Origin: Streptomyces sp. NBC_00568 | GTDB lineage: Bacteria > Actinomycetota > Actinomycetes > Streptomycetales > Streptomycetaceae | Assembly: GCF_026341855.1 (NCBI RefSeq) | Contig: NZ_JAPENW010000001.1 | Span: forward strand, 5,633,001-5,697,000 | DNA: 64,000 bases | Direction: 5' to 3' | Shown: positions 21,095 to 29,428 of the stretch, piece after piece | Position numbering within the stretch: position 1 is the stretch's first letter | Layout: each line of letters starts with the position of its first letter | Made by a program: the position numbers and the translations under genes | The notes under the pieces: generated by a model | What the model was told of the DNA's origin: nothing | Seen by the model: the letters and a program-made list of their open reading frames with translations, nothing else | Database searches by the model: none

Positions 21095-22179
21095 CGACCC
21101 CACGTATCCGAAGTGTCCGCGCCCCCCGTGGCCGGACCCTTCCCACACGCCGCCTGCGGGTCGTCCGCAGTGGCGGGCTGTCCGTCCGCCTCGACGTCCG
21201 GACGTTCATCGTGGTCGTGCTGCTGCTGGTGGCCGCGGCCACCGCGAGCGTGGTGCTCATCGGCACCGGCGACTTCCCGATCCCGGCCGGCGACGTGCTC
21301 AAGACCCTGGCCGGCGACGGCAGCGCGAGCCAGGAGTTCATCGTCAACGACCTGCGGCTGCCCCGTGTTCTCGTCGGGCTGCTGGTGGGGGCCTCGCTCG
21401 GACTGGGCGGAGCGCTCTTCCAGTCCATCTCCCGCAATCCGCTGGGCAGCCCGGACGTGCTCGGGCTCGGACAGGGTTCCACGGCCGGCGCCCTCATCAT
21501 GATCGTGCTGTTCTCGGGCAGCGCGACCGAGGTCGCCCTCGGCGCGCTCGTCGGCGGACTCGTGACCGGGCTCGCCATCTATCTGCTCGCGTGGAAGCGG
21601 GGAGTGCACGGCTACCGTCTGGTCCTGGTCGGCATCGGTGTCTCCGCGATCGTCACGGCGGTCAACGGCTATCTCCTCACCAAGGCCGACATCGTCGACG
21701 CGACCCGCGCCGTCGTCTGGATGACCGGCTCCCTCAACGGCCGCGACTGGGCGCAGGTCTGGCCGCTGCTCATCATGTGCGCCGTCCTCGTCCCGCTCGT
21801 CCTCGGCAACGCGCGCGGGCTGCGGATGATGGAGATGGGCGACGACGTGTCGTACGCCCTCGGCGTGCGCGTCGAGCGGACCCGGCTGCTGCTGATGGTG
21901 GCCGCCGTCCTGCTCACCGCCGGTGCCACGGCCGCCGCGGGACCGGTCGGTTTCGTGGCGCTCACCTCGCCGCAGCTGGCCCGGCGGCTCACCCGGTCGC
22001 CCGGGCCGAACCTGGTGCCGTCGATGTGCATGGGCGCGACCCTGCTCATCGTCGCGGACTGGGCCTCGCAGCGGGCCTTCGGCGCCGACCAGCTGCCCGT
22101 CGGTGTCGTGACCGGAGTCCTCGGCGGCGTCTATCTGCTGTGGCTGCTGGTCACCGAGCGCAAGGCGGGCCGGATATGA
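21091..22179 (+). CDS. FecCD-type iron-siderophore ABC transporter permease (second subunit)
   Basis: A 362-residue membrane protein paralogous to the upstream one. Conserved blocks are LVGASLGLGGALFQSISRNP, LGSPDVLGLGQGSTAG and AAAGPVGFVALTSPQLARRL. It has a basic N-terminal extension of about 25 residues. Start by GTGA overlap with the previous stop; the frame is open upstream but that is shadow sequence. Two different permeases imply a heterodimeric channel, as in FepDG-type importers. Confidence 0.93.
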   Translation: MTTPRIRSVRAPRGRTLPTRRLRVVRSGGLSVRLDVRTFIVVVLLLVAAATASVVLIGTGDFPIPAGDVLKTLAGDGSASQEFIVNDLRLPRVLVGLLVGASLGLGGALFQSISRNPLGSPDVLGLGQGSTAGALIMIVLFSGSATEVALGALVGGLVTGLAIYLLAWKRGVHGYRLVLVGIGVSAIVTAVNGYLLTKADIVDATRAVVWMTGSLNGRDWAQVWPLLIMCAVLVPLVLGNARGLRMMEMGDDVSYALGVRVERTRLLLMVAAVLLTAGATAAAGPVGFVALTSPQLARRLTRSPGPNLVPSMCMGATLLIVADWASQRAFGADQLPVGVVTGVLGGVYLLWLLVTERKAGRI

Positions 22180-22265
22180 GCGGCCCGGCGAACCCGGCCG
22201 TGAGCGGGGCGAAGAACGCGGCGCGTGCGAACGACCAGGCGCACGAGAACATCCAAAGGAGCACT

Positions 22266-23087
22266 GTGAACCGCCTGTCCGCCGACAACGTCACCCTCGG
22301 CTACGACCAGCGCGTCATCGCGGAGAAGCTGTCGGTGGAGATTCCCGACAACTCCTTCACGGTGATCGTCGGTCCGAACGCCTGCGGCAAGTCCACGCTG
22401 CTGCGCGCCCTTTCACGCATGCTGAAGCCCTCCGAGGGGCGTGTGCTGCTCGACGGACAGGCCATCCAGTCGATGCCCGCGAAGAAGGTGGCGCGCACCC
22501 TCGGGCTGCTGCCGCAGTCGTCGATCGCGCCGGACGGGATCACGGTCGGCGATCTGGTCGGCCGGGGCCGCTACCCGCACCAGGGCCTGCTGCGCCAGTG
22601 GTCGGCGGAGGACGAGCGGGTGGTCCAGGAGTCGATGGCCTCGACCGGGGTCGCCGACCTCGCCGATCGCTATGTCGACGAATTGTCGGGCGGTCAGCGC
22701 CAGCGCGTGTGGATCGCGATGGCGCTCGCGCAGCAGACCCCGCTGCTCCTCCTGGACGAGCCGACGACCTACCTCGACATCCAGCACCAGATCGACGTCC
22801 TCGACCTGTGTGCCGAGCTGCACGAGACGCAGGGCCGCACCCTGGTCGCCGTTCTGCACGATCTCAACCACGCGGCCCGCTACGCCACCCACCTGATCGC
22901 CCTGCGCGGCGGCGAGATCATCGCCGAGGGCGCGCCGAACGACATCGTCACGGCCGGCCTGGTCGAGGAGGTCTTCGGGCTGCGCTGCCAGGTCATCGAC
23001 GACCCGGAGACGGGGACGCCGCTCGTGGTGCCCGCGGCACGCAGGGCACGGGTCCGCGCCGTCGCGGCCGCTACAGAAGGGTCCTGA
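22266..23087 (+). CDS. Iron-siderophore ABC transporter ATP-binding protein (FepC-like)
   Basis: About 273 residues. Walker A is GPNACGKST, the signature LSGGQRQRVW, Walker B LLLLDEPTTYLD, and the switch His is in VLHDLNH. The GTG at 22266 is chosen because AAAGGAG lies 5-6 nt upstream and the ABC fold starts there. An ATG at 22176, overlapping the permease stop, would add 30 disordered residues and is a real alternative. It energises the FecCD pair. No periplasmic-binding lipoprotein gene is present in the operon. Its 3' end overlaps the convergent SCP2 gene by 17 bp. Confidence 0.93.
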   Translation: MNRLSADNVTLGYDQRVIAEKLSVEIPDNSFTVIVGPNACGKSTLLRALSRMLKPSEGRVLLDGQAIQSMPAKKVARTLGLLPQSSIAPDGITVGDLVGRGRYPHQGLLRQWSAEDERVVQESMASTGVADLADRYVDELSGGQRQRVWIAMALAQQTPLLLLDEPTTYLDIQHQIDVLDLCAELHETQGRTLVAVLHDLNHAARYATHLIALRGGEIIAEGAPNDIVTAGLVEEVFGLRCQVIDDPETGTPLVVPAARRARVRAVAAATEGS

Positions 23088-23418
23088 GCCGGAAGAGGTC
23101 GCGCAGGCTCGCCTCCAGCTTCACCCGGCCCGAGCCCCAGGCCTTCGCGAAGTTCAGTTCGCCGTTCACCATCGACACCAGGTCGTCGCCGTTCATGGTG
23201 AGACGGATCTGGGCCTTGTCGGGGGGCGGGCCCTGGAGCGTGTCGAGCACCTCGATCCGGCCGTGCTTGAGACGGCCCACGAAGGTGATGTCCAGGTCGG
23301 TGATACGGCAGCTCAGCGAGCGGTCCAGGGCCGCAGCGGTGCGTACGTCCCCTTCGGCGCTCGCCATGTTGTCCGAAAGCTTGTCGAGTGCGGTGCGGCA
23401 CTCCTCAATCGTCGCCAT
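23071..23418 (-). CDS. SCP2 sterol-binding domain protein
   Basis: A 115-residue protein made of one SCP2 domain (SLSCRITDLDITFVGRLKHG, AQIRLTMNGDDLVSMVNGEL, WGSGRVKLEASLRDLFRLRTLL). SCP2 folds bind lipids or CoA esters in a hydrophobic tunnel. It is a free-standing small protein, convergent with the siderophore ATPase. The ligand is unknown. Confidence 0.9.
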   Translation of the reverse strand: MATIEECRTALDKLSDNMASAEGDVRTAAALDRSLSCRITDLDITFVGRLKHGRIEVLDTLQGPPPDKAQIRLTMNGDDLVSMVNGELNFAKAWGSGRVKLEASLRDLFRLRTLL

Positions 23419-23460
23419 CGTGATCGACGGTACCGCAGCCCTTCGCGGTAGCGTCGGGGC

Positions 23461-23805
23461 ATGAGCGACTCAGTTCCCGAGGGAGAGGTCCCGCTGGCCG
23501 TGCCGGCGGCGGAACCCGGCGTGCCCGCCGAAGCGGGACCGGAACCCGCGTACGACCCCGCGGCACCGGCCCCGCTGAACGTCCCGCGGGTCCCCACGGG
23601 CAACGCCGACGTCGACGCCCGGCTCGACCGGCTGGCCGACGCCGACCACCTCGCCACGGACGGACACGTCGAGGTGTACGAGGATGTGCACCGGGGGCTG
23701 CGCGACGAGCTCACCGCGCTGGACGTCCGCCAGGGACCTCCGGCTCCCGCCCTTCCCCGGCCCCCGCTGGGTGGTGCCCCCCACCCGACAGCCGGCCCTC
23801 AATGA
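23461..23805 (+). CDS. Small Pro/Ala-rich hypothetical protein
   Basis: A 114-residue protein. Residues 1-45 are Pro/Ala/Glu-rich and disordered. Residues about 48-85 form an amphipathic helical stretch (NADVDARLDRLADADHLATD, VEVYEDVHRGLRDELTAL), and the C-terminus is again Pro-rich. It precedes tlyA by 78 bp on the same strand and is possibly cotranscribed. Function not recognised. Confidence 0.7.
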   Translation: MSDSVPEGEVPLAVPAAEPGVPAEAGPEPAYDPAAPAPLNVPRVPTGNADVDARLDRLADADHLATDGHVEVYEDVHRGLRDELTALDVRQGPPAPALPRPPLGGAPHPTAGPQ

Positions 23806-23883
23806 GATCCTTCGGGGCACACCCGGAGATCCTCCGGGGGCACCCCCTTCCATCGCCGTACGACCGCAGGAGCTGAACCGAAC

Positions 23884-24699
23884 GTGGCAGGAGTGGCACG
23901 CCGCCGCCTCGACGCCGAGCTGGTCCGCCGGAAACTCGCCCGATCGCGCGAGCACGCCGGACAGCTGATCGCCGCGGGCAGGGTCAGCGTGGGCAAGACC
24001 CTCGCGACCAAGCCCGCCACGCAGGTCGAGACCGCCGCGGCGATCGTGGTCAGCAAGGACGACAGCGACCCCGACTACGTCTCGCGCGGTGGACACAAGC
24101 TCGCCGGAGCCCTCGCCGCCTTCGTGCCCGAGGGGCTGAAGGTCGAGGGACGGCGGGCGCTGGACGCCGGCGCGTCCACCGGCGGCTTCACCGACGTCCT
24201 GCTGCGCGCGGGCGTCTCCCATGTCGTCGCCGTCGACGTCGGTTACGGACAACTCGCCTGGTCTCTTCAGAGCGATGAACGCGTCACCGTCAAGGACCGT
24301 ACGAACGTACGCGAGTTGACGTTGGAGGCGATCGATGGGGAGTCCGTGGACCTTGTTGTCGGGGATCTGTCCTTCATCCCGCTCGGACTGGTGCTGCCCG
24401 CCCTTGTGCGGTGCGCGGCGCCGGATGCCGATCTGGTGATGATGGTCAAGCCACAGTTCGAGGTGGGGAAGGACCGGCTGGGCAGCGGTGGTGTCGTGCG
24501 CAGCCCGGAGCTGCGTGCCGAGGCCGTGCGCGGCGTGGCGGGGCGAGCCCACGAACTGGGGCTCGGAGTGAAGGGCGTGACCGCAAGTCCGTTGCCCGGA
24601 CCCTCGGGCAATGTCGAGTACTTTCTGTGGCTGAGTGCCGGGGCGCCCGAACTCGACCCGGCCGACGTTGACCGTGCAGTGGCGGAGGGGCCGCGTTGA
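23884..24699 (+). CDS. tlyA: TlyA family rRNA (cytidine-2'-O)-methyltransferase
   Basis: A 271-residue protein. An N-terminal S4 RNA-binding domain (residues 5-60, RRRLDAELVRRKLARSREHA) is followed by an FtsJ-like methyltransferase fold with the SAM-binding motif DAGASTGGFT (94-103). The catalytic-tetrad regions SRGGHKL, VVGDLSFIPL and MMVKPQFEVG are intact. In mycobacteria TlyA methylates 16S C1409 and 23S C1920, which confers capreomycin sensitivity. The gene is followed by nadK with a TTGA overlap. The GTG start follows a GGAG about 11 nt upstream. Confidence 0.95.
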   Translation: MAGVARRRLDAELVRRKLARSREHAGQLIAAGRVSVGKTLATKPATQVETAAAIVVSKDDSDPDYVSRGGHKLAGALAAFVPEGLKVEGRRALDAGASTGGFTDVLLRAGVSHVVAVDVGYGQLAWSLQSDERVTVKDRTNVRELTLEAIDGESVDLVVGDLSFIPLGLVLPALVRCAAPDADLVMMVKPQFEVGKDRLGSGGVVRSPELRAEAVRGVAGRAHELGLGVKGVTASPLPGPSGNVEYFLWLSAGAPELDPADVDRAVAEGPR

Positions 24700-25601
24700 C
24701 ACAGACCCGAGCTCGTACTGTTTTCCTGCTGGCCCACACCGGGCGGCCGGCAGCCATCCGCAGCGCCGAGCTGGTCGTCCAGGGGCTGCTGCGTTCCGGG
24801 ATCGGCGTAAGGGTCCTCGCGGCCGAGGCGGCCGATCTGCCGCTGCCGGCCGAGGTGGAGCTGGTCCAGGAGGCCACTCCGCAGTGCCTCGACGGCTGTG
24901 AGCTGCTCATCGTCCTCGGCGGTGACGGAACACTGCTGCGCGGCGCCGAGTTCGCCCGCGCCTCCGGGGTGCCGATGCTCGGCGTCAACCTCGGACGGGT
25001 CGGCTTCCTCGCCGAGGCCGAGCGCGACGACCTGGACAAGGTCGTCGACCGGGTCGTCACCAAGGCGTACGAGGTCGAGGAACGCATGACCGTCGACGTG
25101 GTCGTGCACCGCAACGGCGACATCGTGCACACCGACTGGGCGCTGAACGAGGCGGCCGTGCAGAAGGTGTCCGCCGAGAAGCTCCTCGAAGTGGTGCTGG
25201 AGATCGACGGGCGCCCGGTCACCGGGTTCGGCTGCGACGGGATCGTCTGCGCGACCCCGACCGGGTCGACGGCGTACGCCTTCTCCGCGGGCGGGCCCGT
25301 GGTCTGGCCCGAGGTCGAGGCGCTGCTGATGGTGCCGATCAGCGCGCACGCCCTGTTCGCCAAGCCGCTGGTGACCTCACCGGACTCGGTGCTCGCCGTG
25401 GAGGTGCTGCCGCACGTTCCGCCGGGCGTGCTGTGGTGCGACGGCCGGCGGACGGTGGAGCTGCCGCCCGGCGCGCGGGTCGAGGTGCGGCGCGGGGCCG
25501 TGCCCGTGCGGCTGGCCCGGCTGCACCACGCGTCCTTCACCGACCGGCTCGTCGCCAAGTTCGCGCTGCCGGTCTCCGGGTGGCGCGGGGCGCCGCACTA
25601 G
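24696..25601 (+). CDS. nadK: NAD kinase
   Basis: A 301-residue cytoplasmic enzyme that phosphorylates NAD to NADP. The GGDGT motif is at residues 75-79 (general base D77), the second conserved block is NEAAVQK, and the third is CDGIVCATPTGSTAYAFSAG. It starts with TTG overlapping the tlyA stop, so the two are translationally coupled. A strong hairpin follows, separating it from recN. Confidence 0.96.
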   Translation: MTQTRARTVFLLAHTGRPAAIRSAELVVQGLLRSGIGVRVLAAEAADLPLPAEVELVQEATPQCLDGCELLIVLGGDGTLLRGAEFARASGVPMLGVNLGRVGFLAEAERDDLDKVVDRVVTKAYEVEERMTVDVVVHRNGDIVHTDWALNEAAVQKVSAEKLLEVVLEIDGRPVTGFGCDGIVCATPTGSTAYAFSAGGPVVWPEVEALLMVPISAHALFAKPLVTSPDSVLAVEVLPHVPPGVLWCDGRRTVELPPGARVEVRRGAVPVRLARLHHASFTDRLVAKFALPVSGWRGAPH

Positions 25602-25607
25602 TCGTGC

Positions 25608-25638
25608 GCCCGGCCCCGGGTTCCGCCCGGGGCCGGGC
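25608..25638 (+). terminator. Hairpin after nadK
   Basis: A perfect 13-bp stem (25608-25620 with 25626-25638) and a 5-nt loop, 7 nt after the stop. It ends the tlyA-nadK unit. Confidence 0.75.
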
Positions 25639-25673
25639 CGCCCAGCGCGGGCGGTGACCGACGCGCCCGATCA

Positions 25674-25718
25674 CACCTCCACGGCCGACACCTCCATGGC
25701 CCACACCTCAATGGCGCA
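25674..25718. repeat. Three tandem 15-bp repeats between nadK and recN
   Basis: Units 25674-25688, 25689-25703 and 25704-25718 share CACCTC-A-GGC-A. They lie about 145 bp before recN. They could be a small operator array or a slippage product. Confidence 0.5.
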
Positions 25719-25862
25719 CTCCGCCACGCCGGGACCGACCGGTCGATCTCCGCGCGCTCGGGAAGAACCGGCGAACGAAACCACCCCCGGAAGGTAACGC
25801 TCGGTTCTCTTTGCGGGGGGCGGCGTCGCACGGGGCTGGGAAAACCTCGTATGGTCGGGGGC

Positions 25863-27593
25863 GTGTTGGAGGAGATGCGGATACGGTCGCTCGGAGTCAT
25901 CGACGACGCGGTCGTCGAGCTGTCACCCGGCTTCACCGCCGTGACCGGTGAGACCGGTGCGGGCAAGACGATGGTGGTCACCAGCCTCGGGCTGCTGCTG
26001 GGCGGGCGCGCGGACCCGGCCCTCGTACGGATCGGCGCCAAGAGCGCGGTCGTGGAGGGGCGGATCACCGTACCCGCGGGCGGGACGGCCGTCGTACGGG
26101 CGGAGGAGGCCGGTGCCGAGCTCGACGACGGTGCGCTGCTGATCAGCCGTACCGTTTCGGCGGAGGGGCGCTCACGGGCCCATCTGGGCGGGCGTTCGGT
26201 ACCGGTGGGCGTGCTCGCCGAACTCGCCGACGAGCTCGTCGCCGTGCACGGCCAGACCGACCAGCAGGGGCTGCTCAAGCTGTCCCGGCAGCGGCAGGCC
26301 CTGGACCGGTACGCGGGTGACGCGGTCGCCGTGCCGCTCGCCAAGTACGCGGGCGCTCACCGCCGGCTGCGGGCCATCTCGGCCGAGCTGGACGAGATCA
26401 CCACGCGCGCGCGGGAACGGGCCCAGGAAGCCGACATGCTGCGCTTCGGACTCGACGAGGTCGCGGCGGTTGAGCCGCGCGCGGGCGAGGACGTGGAACT
26501 GGCGGCGGAGGCGGAGCGGCTCGGCCACGCGGAGGCGCTGGCATCGGCCGCCACGGCCGCGCACGCCGCGCTGGCGGGCAATCCCGAGGACCCGGAGGGC
26601 ATCGACGCTGCCACGCTCGTCGCGGGCGCCCACCGGGCGCTGGAGGCCGTGCGGTCGCACGACTCGGCCCTCGCCACGCTGTCCGGGCGGATCGGGGAGA
26701 TCGCCATCCTGCTCGGCGACGTGGCAGGGGAACTCGCGGGCTACGCCGACGACCTCGACGCCGACCCGCTGCGGCTCTCGGCCGTCGAGGAGCGCCGGGC
26801 CGCACTCACGCAGCTGACCCGGAAGTACGGCCAGGACATCGACGCCGTGCTCGCCTGGGCCGAGCGGAGCACCGCCCGGCTCACCGAACTCGACGGCGAC
26901 GACGACCGGCTCGACGAGCTCACCGCCGAGCGGGACGCACTGCGCGCCGAACTGGGCGGGCTCGCCCAGGCGTTGACGGACGCCCGTACGGAGGCGGCCG
27001 AGCGGTTCGCCGCCGCCGTGACCGCCGAGCTGGCCTCGCTCGCCATGCCGCACGCGCGCGTGTCCTTCGAGATCCGGCAGACCGACGACCCGGAGGGGGT
27101 GGAGGTCGGCGGACGCACGGTGGCCTACGGCCCGGCCGGTGTCGACGAGGTGGAGCTGCTGCTCGCCCCGCACCCCGGAGCGCCGCCGAGGCCCATCGCC
27201 AAGGGGGCGTCCGGGGGTGAACTCTCGCGGGTGATGCTCGCGGTGGAGGTCGTCTTCGCGGGGACGGACCCCGTGCCGACGTATCTCTTCGACGAGGTCG
27301 ACGCCGGGGTCGGCGGCAAGGCCGCGGTCGAGATCGGGCGACGGCTGGCGCGGCTCGCCAGGACCGCGCAGGTCGTCGTCGTGACGCATCTGCCGCAGGT
27401 GGCCGCGTTCGCCGACCGGCAGCTGCTGGTCGAGAAGACGAACGACGGGTCGGTGACCCGGTCCGGCGTGAAGGTGCTGGAGGGCGAGGAGCGGATTCGC
27501 GAGCTGTCCCGGATGCTCGCCGGCCAGGAGGACTCCGAGACAGCCCGCGCCCACGCGGAGGAACTGCTGGCGACGGCACGCTCAGACGGGTAG
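25863..27593 (+). CDS. recN: DNA repair protein RecN
   Basis: About 576 residues of SMC-like architecture. The N-terminal ATPase half has Walker A GETGAGKT (29-36). A long Ala/Glu/Arg coiled coil spans roughly 155-360, and the C-terminal half has the signature GASGGELSRVMLA, Walker B TYLFDEVDAGVGGKAA and VTHLPQVAAFAD. RecN acts at double-strand breaks together with RecA. The GTG at 25863 gives the usual start VLEEMRIRSLG. A TATGGT hexamer at 25850-25855 sits at -10 distance, suggesting a leaderless message; ATG at 25851 is the alternative start. Confidence 0.95.
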   Translation: MLEEMRIRSLGVIDDAVVELSPGFTAVTGETGAGKTMVVTSLGLLLGGRADPALVRIGAKSAVVEGRITVPAGGTAVVRAEEAGAELDDGALLISRTVSAEGRSRAHLGGRSVPVGVLAELADELVAVHGQTDQQGLLKLSRQRQALDRYAGDAVAVPLAKYAGAHRRLRAISAELDEITTRARERAQEADMLRFGLDEVAAVEPRAGEDVELAAEAERLGHAEALASAATAAHAALAGNPEDPEGIDAATLVAGAHRALEAVRSHDSALATLSGRIGEIAILLGDVAGELAGYADDLDADPLRLSAVEERRAALTQLTRKYGQDIDAVLAWAERSTARLTELDGDDDRLDELTAERDALRAELGGLAQALTDARTEAAERFAAAVTAELASLAMPHARVSFEIRQTDDPEGVEVGGRTVAYGPAGVDEVELLLAPHPGAPPRPIAKGASGGELSRVMLAVEVVFAGTDPVPTYLFDEVDAGVGGKAAVEIGRRLARLARTAQVVVVTHLPQVAAFADRQLLVEKTNDGSVTRSGVKVLEGEERIRELSRMLAGQEDSETARAHAEELLATARSDG

Positions 27594-27871
27594 CGGGGCG
27601 GTCCGCCCCTCCGTGGGGCGGGCCTTGCACGACTCCGAGGGCCGGGTCGTCTCCCTACTCCGGCGGGTGGGCCTTCCACCTCTCCGGCCGGTGGGCCTGC
27701 CCCGGTCCGGCAGGTGAGCCCCCTCGCTCCGTGGGCCGGTCCAGTCGGCTCTGTAGCTTCGGGCCCTGCCCGGTCCGCGGCCCACGCTCCGGCGGGGCGT
27801 GGTGCGGGGTTGGCCGTGGACGGGGCTCCTGCGGCCGGTTCGGGCCCCCTGAGCCCCTTTAGGGTGATCGC

Positions 27872-28636
27872 ATGGTCATACGTATGGGGCGGAGTTTCGG
27901 ATTCGCTGCCGCGGTCACGCGCGCGTGCTTCGTGGCCCTGCGGTCCGATCCGCCGGGCGGCCCCGCCCGTTGGAGCCGCGTCAACTACGCCGGGCGGACC
28001 GTCGGGCTCTACGCGGGCCCCGCCACCGCCCTGGGCTCGGCGTTCGGAGCGGCACGGGTCCACCCCGCCGCCGCGGCGGCCGTCGCGGTCGCCGGCGCGT
28101 GCGGCGCGTACGACGATGCCGCCGGTGCTGATGACCCGCGCCGGGGGTTCCGGGCGCATCTGGGGGCCCTGCGCGGCGGCGAAGTGACCAGCGGAACGGT
28201 CAAGTTGTTCGGGATCGCGACGGCGGGGCTGTTGGCCGGGGCGGTGCTCAAGGAGCGGCCTGTCGACAAGGTGCTCGCGGGAGTCGTGATCGCCGGTACC
28301 GCCCACTTCGTCAACCTGGTCGATGTGCGGCCGGGGCGGGCCGCCGGTGCCGTTCTCGCACTGGGCGCACCCGGGGTGCTGCGCGGTGGGCGCGCGGGCC
28401 GGCTGTCCGCGGTGGCGATGGGGGCCGTCGCCGCCGTTCTCGCCGACGACCTGGGCGAGCGCGCGATGATCGGTGACACGGGCGCGCACGCGCTGGGCGC
28501 GACACTGGGTACGGCCGTCGTCCTGGGCAACGGGAGGGCGGGGCTCGCCGCCCACGCGGCGGCGCTGGTGGCCGCGACGGTTCTCGGGGACAAGGTCAGC
28601 GAAGCGGCGAGGACGTTGGGGCGCGCCGGGGAGTGA
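27872..28636 (+). CDS. Compact MraY/WecA-like polyprenyl-phosphate transferase-related membrane protein
   Basis: A 254-residue, Ala/Gly-rich membrane protein with about 6 hydrophobic segments. Degenerate versions of the PNPT-family motifs are visible in order: GAYDDAAGADD (like the DDxxD site), AHFVNLVDVRPGRA (like NxxNLxDGxxG) and MIGDTGAHALGATLG (like the GDxGS loop). Full enzymes of this family have about 330-400 residues and 10-11 segments, so this is a shortened relative. It might transfer a sugar-1-phosphate to a lipid carrier or be a non-catalytic derivative. A GT4 gene follows beyond the tandem array. Confidence 0.72.
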   Translation: MVIRMGRSFGFAAAVTRACFVALRSDPPGGPARWSRVNYAGRTVGLYAGPATALGSAFGAARVHPAAAAAVAVAGACGAYDDAAGADDPRRGFRAHLGALRGGEVTSGTVKLFGIATAGLLAGAVLKERPVDKVLAGVVIAGTAHFVNLVDVRPGRAAGAVLALGAPGVLRGGRAGRLSAVAMGAVAAVLADDLGERAMIGDTGAHALGATLGTAVVLGNGRAGLAAHAAALVAATVLGDKVSEAARTLGRAGE

Positions 28637-28669
28637 GGCGACCGCGACGCGCCCGGGTGATGCGGGATG
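28637..28669. other. Short spacer before the tandem array
   Basis: 33 bp between the membrane-protein stop and the first recognisable 37-bp unit. The sequence itself may be a decayed unit. Confidence 0.4.
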
Positions 28670-29187
28670 CGCCCCGCGGAGCGCGGATGCCTCATGGACG
28701 CCGGGACGGCCCGGCGATGCGCATGTGTCTCTTGGCCAGTGGAGTGGCTCGCGATGCGGGGGCGGTTCGCGGGGTTCGGGGCTGCCTGCGTGGAGCGGGT
28801 GGCTCTCGGGCGCCGGGGTGGCTCGCGATGCGCGAGCACCCCTTGGGTGTTGGAGTGGCTCGGGCTGGGTGGGTGACTCTCGGGTGTTGGGGTGGCTGGC
28901 GGTGGGTGGGTGACTCTCGGGTGTTGGGGTGGCTGGCGGTGGGCGGGTGACTCTCGGGTGTTGGGGTGGCTCGCGGTGTGCGGGCGCCTCTTAGCGGCTG
29001 GAGTGGCTCGGGCTGGGCTGGTGGCTCCTGGCGGCTGGAATGGCTCGCGATGCGCGGGCACGTCTTGGCGGCTGGAGTGGCTCGCGCTGGGCGGGTGGCT
29101 CTTGGGTGTTGGAGTGGTTCGCGGTGGGCTGGTGGCTCTTGGGTGGTGGGGTGGCTCGCGATGTACGGGGGGTCAGGGGTGTGCCGG
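28670..29187. repeat. 37-bp tandem repeat array (minisatellite), 14 units
   Basis: Unit starts at 28670, 28707, 28744, 28781, 28818, 28855, 28892, 28929, 28966, 29003, 29040, 29077, 29114 and 29151 are exactly 37 bp apart. A typical unit begins GTGGCTCGCG and ends TTGGGTGTTGGA/G. Units from 28818 onward are most alike; the first four are decayed. TGA stops end the overlapping frames at 28876, 28913 and 28950, again 37 bp apart. The plus strand has runs of GGG/GGGG with G-quadruplex potential. There are no unique spacers, so it is not a CRISPR array. Confidence 0.93.
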
Positions 29188-29428
29188 GTGGGTCCTGTTG
29201 TGGTTCGGACCTCCCCAGAATGGCCTATTCCTCACTCGTGCGGGTGACCGTCGTCGCCGAGTTGCCCCGTCTGACGTGCCCTCGTCGCGATGGCGGTGCC
29301 GGAACGTCCGTGCGGCCTGGCATCCTTGGCGGAGTACGCGGTGCACGACGTCCGGTACACCCCCTCAGCCCGATCCTTCTGTACGTTTCTTCGCGACCGT
29401 CCGACGCCGACCCAGGAGCCCTGGCCAC
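29188..29428 (+). promoter_or_regulatory. Upstream region of the GT4 gene
   Basis: 241 bp of non-repetitive sequence between the array and the glycosyltransferase start. It has several T-rich patches (for example TACGTTTCTT near 29382) that could hold a promoter. No clear -35/-10 pair was identified. Confidence 0.3.

Noticed and set aside
28670..29187. Possible CRISPR array at the 37-bp repeats
   Set aside because: Units are directly adjacent with no unique spacers, and no cas genes are nearby.
28892..29428. Extension of the GT4 protein into the tandem array
   Set aside because: The frame is open by chance; translated repeats shift register every unit and do not resemble a glycosyltransferase N-terminus.
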